This document shows, in pieces, positions 13,872-19,920 of a stretch of DNA of 19,920 nucleotides. The notes under the pieces were generated by a model that saw only the letters and a list, made by a program, of their open reading frames with translations, was not told where the DNA came from and searched no databases. Source of the stretch: Betaproteobacteria bacterium (GTDB lineage Bacteria; Pseudomonadota; Gammaproteobacteria; Burkholderiales; Burkholderiaceae_C); the NCBI GenBank assembly GCA_009923345.1, contig RFTR01000013.1:1-19920 (forward strand), in the 5' to 3' direction. Every line of letters begins with the position of its first letter. The stretch's first letter is position 1. The translations under genes and the position numbers were made by a program.

Positions 13872-15362
13872 ATGTTGAACACGAATCATCCAGCAGTTGC
13901 ACTGGTTCTATTGGTCGGACTGACCATCATTGCATTGGTTCCGCTTGTGTCATGGGTAACGCTTGGCAACGGACGTGATAAAAAAGCCAAGCTGTGGTTT
14001 TTAGGAATGCTGTTTTATGTCATAAACGTTGCATTATTTGCCTTCCAATTCACGCTTCCTGCTTGGCTTGCCTTTGGTGTCGCCAATACGGGATCCTTGT
14101 TGATGATGGTCTTTATGACTGAATCATTGCGGCAAGAAATTTCTAACGAGCGCGCTCAATGGGAATGGATTTCTATATTTGTAGGCGCTTGGTTTTGTGT
14201 TTACTTAATCTTGATCCATAAAGGTTACCGAGGTTCTTGGGGCATTTTGTTCATGGGAATCACCATGGTCATGATGCAAATAAAAATCATATTTTTGTTA
14301 TTGAAAGTCAAAGCAATCTACAAAAGCCGAAGCTGTCTCATCTTAATTTTGGCTTTTGCACTTTCTATATTTACTAATTTAATCCGCGGAGCAAGTGGCC
14401 TGTTTGAACACATGTTCATTGATTTGCTTGAATTCTCTGCAATATCGAATTTCTTCTTCATCAGTATTTTGATATCAAGCATATTGGTGAATTTTGGATA
14501 CTGGGGTCTCGTCTTGGAAAAGGTTCAGATATCTAAAAACCAAGAGGCAGAGAATGCACGTAAGCAACAGTTAAGCAGTTTGGCATTTAAAGAGTACTCA
14601 GAAGAATTACAAGAGTTGGTTAAGCAACGAAACCAAATGTTGATGTTGGTATCGAAATTTTCTGCGGCTAGCAGCCTTGCAGTTTTCAATACAGCCATCA
14701 TCCACGAATTGAGTCAACCTATTCAATCACTGTCTTTATGCTTAGAGGGGCTTGCATTAAACATTCAGCAAGCTAATTGGGATGAGGCATCTAAACAAAC
14801 AGATAACGCCAAACAACTGACTCAAAAAATGGGCGCAACGCTTCATTCTTTACGGAGCTTGATACAAACACAAAAGACGGATTTAGAAATACTCGAAATG
14901 TCAAAAATACTTGGGCAGTTGATACCCATCATGCAGGCCGAATGCAAAAGAAATGGAATTGAGTTGACTTTCAGCAAACCTAACGAAGAGGTTTATATAA
15001 AGGCTAATAAGGTTTTATTGGAGAGAATCGTGATGAATTTGGTCGCGAATTCTATGGAAGCGTTTAAATCCATGGAATCCCCTCTTTCAGAAAAGTTTAT
15101 CCACGTAAAAAGTGCTTTGGTTCAAGAGGGTGTGAAGCCCACATGGCAGTTGATAGTGGAGGACAACGCCACTGGGTTTACAGAAGACATATTGAAAACC
15201 ATCACCGATCCCTTTGTCACCACCAAGCTCACCGGCTTGGGTGTAGGGCTATCTTTTGCTAATTTAATTTTGCGGCTATGGGAAGGTCAAATGGATACAA
15301 GCAACCGATCTACCGAGGAAGGCGGTGGAGCCTTGGTTAGCATCCGCATTCCGCAAGCTTAA
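13872..15362 (+). CDS. Membrane sensor histidine kinase with multi-span N-terminal domain
   Basis: The N-terminal 220 residues contain about seven hydrophobic segments, so the input domain is a membrane bundle rather than a periplasmic loop. A likely coiled coil at 223-258 links it to the kinase core. The H-box is NTAIIHELSQPIQSL with phospho-acceptor His278. The N-box is MNLVANSMEAF (about 392-402), the G1-like box VEDNATGF, and the G2 box GLGVGLSFANLI. HELSQP resembles the FixL/DctB-type HELxQP kinases. Its natural partner is the FixJ/NarL-type regulator at 17862, same strand, but a minus-strand operon now separates the two. The stimulus cannot be told; membrane fluidity, quinones or a hydrophobic ligand would suit the domain. 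DNA is clearly more AT-rich than in the hem genes. Confidence 0.9.
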   Translation: MLNTNHPAVALVLLVGLTIIALVPLVSWVTLGNGRDKKAKLWFLGMLFYVINVALFAFQFTLPAWLAFGVANTGSLLMMVFMTESLRQEISNERAQWEWISIFVGAWFCVYLILIHKGYRGSWGILFMGITMVMMQIKIIFLLLKVKAIYKSRSCLILILAFALSIFTNLIRGASGLFEHMFIDLLEFSAISNFFFISILISSILVNFGYWGLVLEKVQISKNQEAENARKQQLSSLAFKEYSEELQELVKQRNQMLMLVSKFSAASSLAVFNTAIIHELSQPIQSLSLCLEGLALNIQQANWDEASKQTDNAKQLTQKMGATLHSLRSLIQTQKTDLEILEMSKILGQLIPIMQAECKRNGIELTFSKPNEEVYIKANKVLLERIVMNLVANSMEAFKSMESPLSEKFIHVKSALVQEGVKPTWQLIVEDNATGFTEDILKTITDPFVTTKLTGLGVGLSFANLILRLWEGQMDTSNRSTEEGGGALVSIRIPQA

Positions 15363-15378
15363 AAATAATTGACGAGGT

Positions 15379-15594
15379 CTATACCCAAACGTCGACTTCG
15401 CTACCTAAGGTGTCTAAACGGTTATTGGAGGCTTTGTTGGCATGGTTTTCACGGTCGACTTGTCCAGCATTTGACAAGTTGTCTGAGACTTCTTCCACAG
15501 CGAAAGTTCGAGGCTTAGCAATAGCCGAAATTTTCTTAATCGCACTTTGCGCTCTGTTGACAGAGTTATTCATGCTGACGGCACCAATTCGCAT
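15379..15594 (-). CDS. Small protein of unknown function (71 aa)
   Basis: I do not recognise this product. It starts MRIGAVSMNNSVNRAQ, continues with a basic amphipathic helix (about 9-27) and a polar, Asn/Asp-rich C-terminal half ending in DTLGSEVDVWV. There is no membrane span or signal peptide. A good ribosome binding site, AAAGGGGG, lies 6 nt before the ATG, overlapping the 3' arm of a 9-bp hairpin. The opposite strand has an open frame of similar length, but it lacks an ATG and a clear ribosome binding site, so the minus strand is preferred. It follows the unknown gene at 15651-15917 and converges on the histidine kinase with 16 bp between the stops. Confidence 0.6.
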   Translation of the reverse strand: MRIGAVSMNNSVNRAQSAIKKISAIAKPRTFAVEEVSDNLSNAGQVDRENHANKASNNRLDTLGSEVDVWV

Positions 15595-15603
15595 ACAAGC
15601 CCC

Positions 15604-15637
15604 CTTTCCCTGTTAACTGGTAAGTCGACAGGGAAAG
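15604..15637. promoter_or_regulatory. 9-bp hairpin covering a ribosome binding site
   Basis: CTTTCCCTG (15604-15612) and CAGGGAAAG (15629-15637) form a perfect 9-bp stem with a 16-nt loop. On the minus strand the second arm runs directly into GGGGCTTGT and the ATG at 15594, so the fold would sequester part of the Shine-Dalgarno. On the plus strand the stem is followed by TTGTTTCTTT and could stop read-through from the histidine kinase. Either role is possible. Confidence 0.55.
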
Positions 15638-15650
15638 TTGTTTCTTTAGC

Positions 15651-15917
15651 TCATATGGCCTCAGATATTTTCTGAAGTGCTAAGTGTTTTTTTTCTTCAA
15701 CTGACAGATCTTCCCAAAGCACTAGATTGCCCACTAGCTTGTCCAGATCAAAGCGCCATTCAATAGCATCCAACCCATTTGACTGCATGGCGGTTGGGTG
15801 TGAATACAACGGGGTAGCTGTATAGACATCAAGATCAACCATTGGAAATTCAAGCTGAATATATTTCCCATCTTGCGTATCTTTTTTAGAAATCAACCAA
15901 GCAGTAGGTGCTTTCAT
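15651..15917 (-). CDS. Hypothetical protein, 88 aa
   Basis: Family not recognised. The product begins MKAPTAWLISKKDTQDGKYI and looks like a small soluble alpha/beta protein: predicted strands around 17-33 (YIQLEFPMVDLDVYTATPLY), a Trp/Asp-rich middle, and a charged C-terminal helix (LSVEEKKHLALQKISEAI, 71-88). There is no signal or membrane segment. AGGATGG precedes the ATG, which overlaps the stop of the four-cysteine gene by 4 bp (ATGA). The two proteins are thus very probably made together and may form a complex. The N terminus has the flavour of small phage-type proteins, but no other phage gene is near. Confidence 0.75.
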   Translation of the reverse strand: MKAPTAWLISKKDTQDGKYIQLEFPMVDLDVYTATPLYSHPTAMQSNGLDAIEWRFDLDKLVGNLVLWEDLSVEEKKHLALQKISEAI

Positions 15918-16171
15918 TGACCATCCTGATCTTTTGGATGAAAAATAGGCAATATCCTGTGCTTATCAATTAACGGTTTCCACATGAAACAAGTCTCATC
16001 GGCTTGTGTATGCGAACCATCAAAACCTCCGCCCACACACAGTCCAATCTCCCCTCCTGCGGCAGATGTATTTAGAAGTCGACTTTTTAAGTGAGCGCGA
16101 TCTATCTTCCAGCGCTTACATGAGCTGCACTCATTTGTTCCAGATTTTTGGGTAAGACTTTCTCTCGTCAT
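15914..16171 (-). CDS. Hypothetical four-cysteine protein, 85 aa
   Basis: Family not recognised. Four cysteines, C15-x2-C18, C45 and C61, are spaced as in small zinc- or iron-sulfur-binding proteins (CSSCKRW, GLCVGG, DETCFMWKP). The aromatic after the last cysteine and the Gly before the third are reminiscent of small HiPIP-like or zinc-knuckle proteins. That is a resemblance only. The start is 8 bp behind the bactofilin stop with an AGGT-type ribosome binding site, and its stop overlaps the next gene by 4 bp. Position in a RodZ-bactofilin operon suggests a role at the same membrane or cytoskeletal site, but nothing in the sequence proves it. Confidence 0.75.
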   Translation of the reverse strand: MTRESLTQKSGTNECSSCKRWKIDRAHLKSRLLNTSAAGGEIGLCVGGGFDGSHTQADETCFMWKPLIDKHRILPIFHPKDQDGQ

Positions 16172-16179
16172 GTCTACAT

Positions 16180-16548
16180 TTACCTATGGTTGTAGGGTTT
16201 ATTACTCTGATCCATAGCCCCAGTAACTCGACCACCCTTTTGGATTTCTAACTCGCCATAGATTAATTTACCCTTAATTAGGCCTGTCGAATGAACGAGC
16301 ACATGCTCAGCGCATGAAACTTCATCATGAATCTCACCGTAGACTTCCATTTCACGGGATTTAATCTTTCCTTTGATAACTCCGGATTCGCCTACTTGCA
16401 AACCATCTACCGATATTTCCCCCGTTACTGCTCCGTTGATAAAGGCCTTACCCCTAGCTGAAATCGATCCCACAAAAGTTACACCTTGTCCAATCGTGAT
16501 GCTGTTAGATTGATTGAAACTATCTAAACCTTTTTTTTCTTCATTCAT
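16180..16548 (-). CDS. Bactofilin (CcmA-type polymer-forming cytoskeletal protein)
   Basis: Bactofilins self-assemble without nucleotides into membrane-associated filaments that scaffold cell-shape, stalk or polar structures. The 122-residue product has a short disordered N terminus (1-14). A compact beta-helix domain follows (about 16-110), built from the repeated pattern of hydrophobics and glycines: ITIGQGVTFVGSI, GKAFINGAVTGEI, VGESGVIKGKI, MEVYGEIHDEV, LVHSTGLIKGKL and LEIQKGGRVTG. The tail is short. Its start overlaps the RodZ-like stop by 8 bp, so translation is coupled and the proteins probably act together. Confidence 0.93.
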   Translation of the reverse strand: MNEEKKGLDSFNQSNSITIGQGVTFVGSISARGKAFINGAVTGEISVDGLQVGESGVIKGKIKSREMEVYGEIHDEVSCAEHVLVHSTGLIKGKLIYGELEIQKGGRVTGAMDQSNKPYNHR

Positions 16549-17392
16549 ATTTTTGTTCTTTCAGATTGATATTTGTCGTGTTACTGCTTGGCAGTCTTAA
16601 AAGATTGCCTTGATAAAAGAGTTTGAATTCGTTTAATTTGTTACTAAAAATATCAAAAGGCGGTCGGCCTCTGAAAGTTTGTGACTGTGTGTTTTTTAAA
16701 TACAAGACTTGTACTTTGCCTAAGGCATCTTTTATACAAATCGAGGCATCTGTGTTTGCTACAACATGCACATAGTCACCAGGCTTTGTCGGCTGAATAA
16801 AAATAACTGGAGCTACTTCATTTCCCCATACACATTCTGGTCTTCCCTCTTGGGGCTTTATTGAGTCGATTGGAATTGTTGAGGAATCAGTCTTAGGTTC
16901 TATTGATATCGCTAAAGGTGGTAGGTTGATTTTTTGCTCAGCACCTATATTCCCTGATTCCTTTTGAATTGCAGGTACAGAACGATGAAACCAGATATAT
17001 GTAGAGGCTAATGCGACTATCAATGCTCCAAATATCAGAAGATTAGAAGGACTCTTTTTTTTTTGCAACGCAATATTCGTTATCGGTGTCTGTGTCGGCG
17101 TAGGTATGGAGTTTATTTTTTGCTCAACAATTTTCACCTCTTGAACAGGTTTTAGATCAGCTACTGGCTCAAGTGGTTGCACATCTGCACCAAAGTGCAT
17201 CAGTAGCTTTCTACCCGTTGCTAATTTTATGGACTGGGTATAAAAACTACTGTCTCCCCCGTCCTCTAATTGCTTAACTTGGGAACTAGAAAGTGAGTGC
17301 AGTCTGGCAAGGGTTATGACCTCTACTCCAGCCTCCTCGCGAAGCTTCTTTAGCAATGCTCCATCCGCTGACGACCAGACTTGGTTTTGCAT
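16541..17392 (-). CDS. RodZ-like membrane protein with HTH and C-terminal beta domain
   Basis: RodZ proteins link the cytoskeleton to the cell-wall elongation machinery. This 283-residue protein has the same order of parts. An N-terminal Xre/HTH_25-like domain (about 10-50: LLKKLREEAGVEVITLARLH, LSSSQVKQLEDG) is followed by a Pro/Thr-rich linker. A single span at 117-136 (LLIFGALIVALASTYIWF) leads to a periplasmic region ending in a DUF4115-like beta domain (about 205-275). There, KPGDYVHVVANTDASICIKD and TFRGRPPFDIF match the family pattern. Coupled to bactofilin by an 8-bp overlap. It is probably not the housekeeping RodZ, which usually sits with ispG or pilus genes; a dedicated paralogue for this bactofilin is my inference. 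Confidence 0.85.
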   Translation of the reverse strand: MQNQVWSSADGALLKKLREEAGVEVITLARLHSLSSSQVKQLEDGGDSSFYTQSIKLATGRKLLMHFGADVQPLEPVADLKPVQEVKIVEQKINSIPTPTQTPITNIALQKKKSPSNLLIFGALIVALASTYIWFHRSVPAIQKESGNIGAEQKINLPPLAISIEPKTDSSTIPIDSIKPQEGRPECVWGNEVAPVIFIQPTKPGDYVHVVANTDASICIKDALGKVQVLYLKNTQSQTFRGRPPFDIFSNKLNEFKLFYQGNLLRLPSSNTTNINLKEQKYE

Positions 17393-17416
17393 GGTCTTAG
17401 ATCTAGTTTTATTTCG

Positions 17417-17689
17417 CTAAAAGCGATTGGAATTTAACAGTAGGCCCACTTTGATTGCGAACAGACTTGAAGTCTTCTCTACGCTTTCTCGCTTTCTAAT
17501 CCATGTCATTGGCGTAGTGGCTTTATATTTTGCAAATGAAGCTTGGATAGATAAATGATCAAATCCGGATTCATGCATCAACTCAGACCATCCGATCTGT
17601 TCTTGAATATGTTCGTCAATCCAAGCACATAGATCGTCGAACTGTTCCTTGTTGAATCCTTTTTGGATATGGGTATCAGGTGAGAGCAT
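17417..17689 (-). CDS. Short AraC-type helix-turn-helix protein
   Basis: Residues about 14-75 resemble an AraC/XylS DNA-binding region: FDDLCAWIDEHIQEQIGWSELMHESGFDHLS, then FAKYKATTPMTWIRKR, which matches the FKKYxGxTPxxYLRxxR end of the first HTH and linker helix. The second HTH is missing; the chain ends after KVGLLLNSNRF. At 90 residues it is either a minimal single-HTH regulator or a remnant of a larger one. The ATG at 17689 with AAGAGA upstream is preferred over a GTG at 17719 that lacks a ribosome binding site. First gene of the RodZ-bactofilin operon, 24 bp upstream of it and divergent from the response regulator. Confidence 0.65.
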   Translation of the reverse strand: MLSPDTHIQKGFNKEQFDDLCAWIDEHIQEQIGWSELMHESGFDHLSIQASFAKYKATTPMTWIRKRESVEKTSSLFAIKVGLLLNSNRF

Positions 17690-17861
17690 ATAAATTCTCT
17701 TGATTCGTTGGGTACTCACGTATAGAGCACTTATTACAATTTGTTCATTAATTAGATTCTTCTTCCATGTTTTGGCCTATCCCCAATTAGGGAATTGAGC
17801 CAAATACCTCCTAAGTGCAAACCCTTATGTATTGATTTAAGCTTTAATTCGTTTCACTGCT

Positions 17862-18485
17862 ATGCCACAAGAACACGTTTATTTAGTGGATGACAACTCG
17901 GAAATCCGCTTCCATCTAAAGAGCTTGCTAATCCAAAAAGGGTACGAAGTCCATGACTTTGATGGCGCTCAATCTTTCATAGACGGTGAAGAAAAACTGC
18001 TGCATCCCTGTGTGTTGGTGGTTGATATGCGTATGCCCAAACTGAGTGGCCTTGACTTGCAACATCAATTAAAGCTTCGGAATGTTTTTGTACCCACCAT
18101 TTTTATAAGTGGCGAAAGCCAGCATCAGGAAATTATTGATGCCATGAAAAGCGGTGCTATCGAGTTTTTGTGGAAGCCATTTCAAAGTGAGCACTTGATT
18201 GCTGCAATAGATCGTGGTCTTGCACTAGATCTTGAAAACACAAATATTCAAAATAGAAAAACCAAACTTAAAACTTTACAAGCCAATTTAAGTTCTCGAG
18301 AGAATGAAATTTTCCTGCTCATACACAAAGGCCTTGGTAACAAAGAGATAGGTTTGAAACTAGGCATTTTTTCAGACACCGTCAAAAAGCACCGCGCCCA
18401 TATATTTGAAAAAATGCAAATTACAAACCTACACGAATTGTTACAACTTTGGGAAGGGGTCGATCCGTCAGAGATTCAGAGATAA
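17862..18485 (+). CDS. FixJ/NarL-type response regulator
   Basis: The 207-residue protein has a receiver domain (about 4-120) with the acidic pair at Asp10-Asp11 and phospho-acceptor Asp55 in VLVVDMRMPKLSG. The switch residues are in FISGES and the conserved lysine in FLWKPF. A linker joins it to a LuxR-type HTH (about 145-200: LSSRENEIFLLIHKGLGNKEIGLKLGIFSDTVKKHRAHIFEKM). This matches the FixJ/TodT/StyR class. It should be the DNA-binding partner of the HELSQP kinase at 13872, given matching class, strand and proximity. The 140-bp spacer to the short AraC-type gene has CAATT-AGGG-AATTG and AT-rich DNA, a possible shared control region. No strong ribosome binding site. Confidence 0.92.
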   Translation: MPQEHVYLVDDNSEIRFHLKSLLIQKGYEVHDFDGAQSFIDGEEKLLHPCVLVVDMRMPKLSGLDLQHQLKLRNVFVPTIFISGESQHQEIIDAMKSGAIEFLWKPFQSEHLIAAIDRGLALDLENTNIQNRKTKLKTLQANLSSRENEIFLLIHKGLGNKEIGLKLGIFSDTVKKHRAHIFEKMQITNLHELLQLWEGVDPSEIQR

Positions 18486-18491
18486 ATGAGG

Positions 18492-18522
18492 CCGCATCTT
18501 TTTAAGAACACTTTGGATGCGG
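18492..18522. other. Inverted repeat after the response regulator
   Basis: CCGCATC and GATGCGG (7 bp) flank a 17-nt loop directly behind the regulator stop. No T-run follows on either strand. It may be an inefficient terminator between the converging regulator and VOC genes. Confidence 0.35.
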
Positions 18523-18585
18523 ATACTGAGGCAACAAATAACCAAGCATTTCATGAAGGCTTTGCGTAAATAAAAAGCGCTGAAA

Positions 18586-18975
18586 TTACGCTGGCTTTGG
18601 TGGTCTGTGCAGTGCACAAATCTTGTTACCTGCTGGGTCGCGAAGATACGCAAGGTTCAAAGAACCGAATGGGCCTTCTCTTGGACCGGGAGGGTCTTCG
18701 CAAGTTGTTCCGCCGTTGGCGATACCAGCCGCGTGAAATGCAAGAACTTGTTCTTGCGTTTCTGCAAGAAATCCAATCGTTCCACCATTGGCATGGGTTG
18801 CGGTTTGACCGTCAATCGGCTTGGTAATAGAGAAAGAGCCTTTGGGACTGCGGTAGAAATAACGCATGCCGTTATTTATAACTCCTGGTGCGATACCTAA
18901 AGTTCCGAGAACTGCGTCATAAAACTTTCTGGATGCTTCTAGATCATTCGCACCCACCATCACGTGACTGAACAT
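18586..18975 (-). CDS. VOC (glyoxalase/bleomycin-resistance fold) family protein
   Basis: The 129-residue product has the two-module beta-alpha-beta-beta-beta pattern of the vicinal oxygen chelate superfamily. It opens with MFSHVMVGANDLEASRKFYDAVLG and ends with NLAYLRDPAGNKICALHRP. The first-module His4 and a late Glu/His position could help bind a metal, but the full set of ligands is not obvious. The specific reaction cannot be named; many such small proteins are glyoxalase-related or of unknown function. AGGAG lies 7 nt before the ATG. It is a single gene, convergent with the response regulator and divergent from the phosphatase, with no evident tie to either. Confidence 0.88.
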   Translation of the reverse strand: MFSHVMVGANDLEASRKFYDAVLGTLGIAPGVINNGMRYFYRSPKGSFSITKPIDGQTATHANGGTIGFLAETQEQVLAFHAAGIANGGTTCEDPPGPREGPFGSLNLAYLRDPAGNKICALHRPPKPA

Positions 18976-19092
18976 TATTTGTCTCCTAAAGAATTAATCC
19001 CTGCATGTTACTTCTATCTTCATTTTCTGACGAGCAAAGTTCAGATCACAATACCAGCTTACGTGAAGTTCGACTTATGAAGGAATGCAGCT

Positions 19093-19662
19093 ATGTTGCG
19101 TACGAAATTTTTCTTTTCTGCTATTTTGCTTTCAAGTTGCCTTTTTGCGCAAGCCAGCGAGCTATCCCAAAAGCTTCAATCCAATAATCACGTATTGTTG
19201 ATGCGCCACGCCTTGGCGCCAGGCGTTGGCGATCCAGCCAATTATTCGCATGAAGACTGTAAGACGCAAAGAAACCTCGACTCTGAAGGCAGAAAACAAG
19301 CTGCTTTTGTCGGTGAATGGCTTAAAAAGCAAGGCATCCAAAAAGCCGACGTGTATTCAAGCGTTTGGTGCAGATGCAGAGATACAGCAACATTGCTGAA
19401 CTTTGGCACCTATAAAGTCGAACCCTCCCTAGCCTCATTTTTTGACGACATGTCTAAGGCAAAAGCAAGCAATGCGAGACTTCAACGGTTTATTTCTGAG
19501 AAGATTAAATCAAAGGGCGATCAGGCCTTGATCATGGTGACGCACCACGTCAATATTTTGGAATTTATGGGTGAAAACATAGCTTCCGGCGATATGGTTG
19601 TTGCCAAAGTCAATTCCAAAGGCGAGTTAATCTCTTACAAATTGATACCTAGGCCTGAGTAA
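19093..19662 (+). CDS. Exported histidine phosphatase family protein
   Basis: The first 21 residues (MLRTKFFFSAILLSSCLFAQ plus Ala) form a signal peptide with a likely cleavage after AQA. LSSC at 13-16 could alternatively act as a lipobox. The mature part is a phosphoglycerate-mutase-like histidine phosphatase. The nucleophile loop is LLMRHALAPG, with RHA in place of the usual RHG; an arginine follows in SVWCRCRDTA, and the second catalytic histidine is in MVTHHVNI. At 189 residues it is of the short branch. The substrate is unknown; periplasmic or outer-membrane location is inferred from the signal. AAGGA lies 9 nt before the ATG. It stands alone, 117 bp from the divergent VOC gene. Confidence 0.88.
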   Translation: MLRTKFFFSAILLSSCLFAQASELSQKLQSNNHVLLMRHALAPGVGDPANYSHEDCKTQRNLDSEGRKQAAFVGEWLKKQGIQKADVYSSVWCRCRDTATLLNFGTYKVEPSLASFFDDMSKAKASNARLQRFISEKIKSKGDQALIMVTHHVNILEFMGENIASGDMVVAKVNSKGELISYKLIPRPE

Positions 19663-19669
19663 ATACTAT

Positions 19670-19825
19670 TTAAGGACTTAATTTGGTCGCGGCAAAAAAC
19701 AAAGGAAATAAGTCGGCAGTCCAAGGCAAAGTACCCTTTAATGAGCGAACATATTTTTCCGGAAGATCATCGATGCTCTTAATGAAGCCTTTATCTAATG
19801 CTATGCCCATTAACAAAGAGGTCAC
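19670..19825 (-). pseudogene. Possible decayed coding sequence at the right edge
   Basis: A minus-strand frame from a GTG at 19825 (ATG at 19810) encodes 51 residues, including MGIALDKGFIKSIDDLPEKY and a hydrophobic DLFPLFFAATKL end. Upstream in the same frame the translation stays protein-like (MGFGIVIPIWMGAAHRSELAI near 19914-19850) but is broken by stop codons near 19848 and 19833. No ribosome binding site or known family is seen. It may be a gene remnant extending past the window or chance. The plus-strand open frame here lacks an ATG and ribosome binding site and looks non-coding. Confidence 0.25.
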
Positions 19826-19920
19826 GCTTTACCCATGCAATGCGGCTTATATTGCCAATTCCGACCTGTGAGCGGCTCCCATCCAGATAGGTATGACAAT
19901 TCCGAACCCCATGCTTCTGA

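Noticed and set aside
15410..15616. Plus-strand open frame of 68 codons with a hydrophobic stretch
   Set aside because: It needs a GTG start without a ribosome binding site and opposes the 71-residue minus-strand gene, which has an ATG and a good ribosome site.
18597..18900. Two plus-strand open frames over the VOC gene
   Set aside because: They are antisense shadows of a recognisable VOC-fold protein.
19683..19871. Plus-strand open frame of 62 codons after the phosphatase
   Set aside because: TTG start, no ribosome site, low-complexity composition and no recognisable domain.
1..19920. CRISPR arrays, tRNA genes, insertion sequences, phage attachment sites
   Set aside because: No regularly spaced repeats, cloverleaf-like sequences, transposase frames or flanking direct repeats were found by reading both strands.

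Overview
The window looks like part of the photosynthesis gene cluster of an anoxygenic phototrophic betaproteobacterium. The best guess is Burkholderiales, probably Comamonadaceae close to Limnohabitans or Rhodoferax. This rests on gene content and protein character only (spheroidene-type carotenoid genes, LH2 genes, BciA, a PpaA/AerR-type regulator, oxygen-dependent HemF); no marker gene is present. Possession of HemF fits aerobic anoxygenic phototrophy but does not prove it.

Positions 1-3776 (minus strand) hold the upstream end of a crtE-crtF-bchC-bchX superoperon: two carotenoid genes, then two bacteriochlorophyll genes, with bchX cut by the left edge. Positions 3777-5910 (minus strand) are a complete LH2 operon, pucB-pucA-pucC, followed by an unlisted 31-residue membrane peptide gene and a strong intrinsic terminator. 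The LH2 alpha chain carries Phe44-Leu45, the signature of the blue-shifted B800-820 (LH3) antenna. The crtE, bchC and puc promoters share one architecture: two PpsR/CrtJ-type TGT-N12-ACA palindromes exactly 8 bp apart, the upstream one ending in the -35 hexamer TTGACA.

Positions 5940-6324 hold a short remnant that I read as a decayed DUF3422 gene. Then come a PpaA/AerR-like antirepressor (plus strand), hemA (minus strand), and a plus-strand hemF-hemB-hemC-hemE run. bciA (8-vinyl reductase) follows on the minus strand. Glutamyl-tRNA reduction, four further tetrapyrrole steps, vinyl reduction, late bacteriochlorophyll steps, carotenoids, antenna and a probable redox/light regulator are therefore linked. 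The hemA-hemF divergent spacer has a similar, slightly degenerate pair of palindromes, so the heme steps may be co-regulated with the pigments.

From about 13,800 on the DNA is more AT-rich and the genes are no longer photosynthetic. A multi-spanning histidine kinase (plus) and a FixJ/NarL-type response regulator (plus) flank a minus-strand operon. That operon encodes a short AraC-type HTH protein, a RodZ-like membrane protein, a bactofilin, a four-cysteine small protein and an unknown small protein, with a further small gene behind a hairpin. The right end has a VOC-fold protein (minus), an exported histidine phosphatase (plus) and about 250 bp of poorly coding, possibly decayed sequence. No tRNA, rRNA, CRISPR array or insertion sequence was seen.
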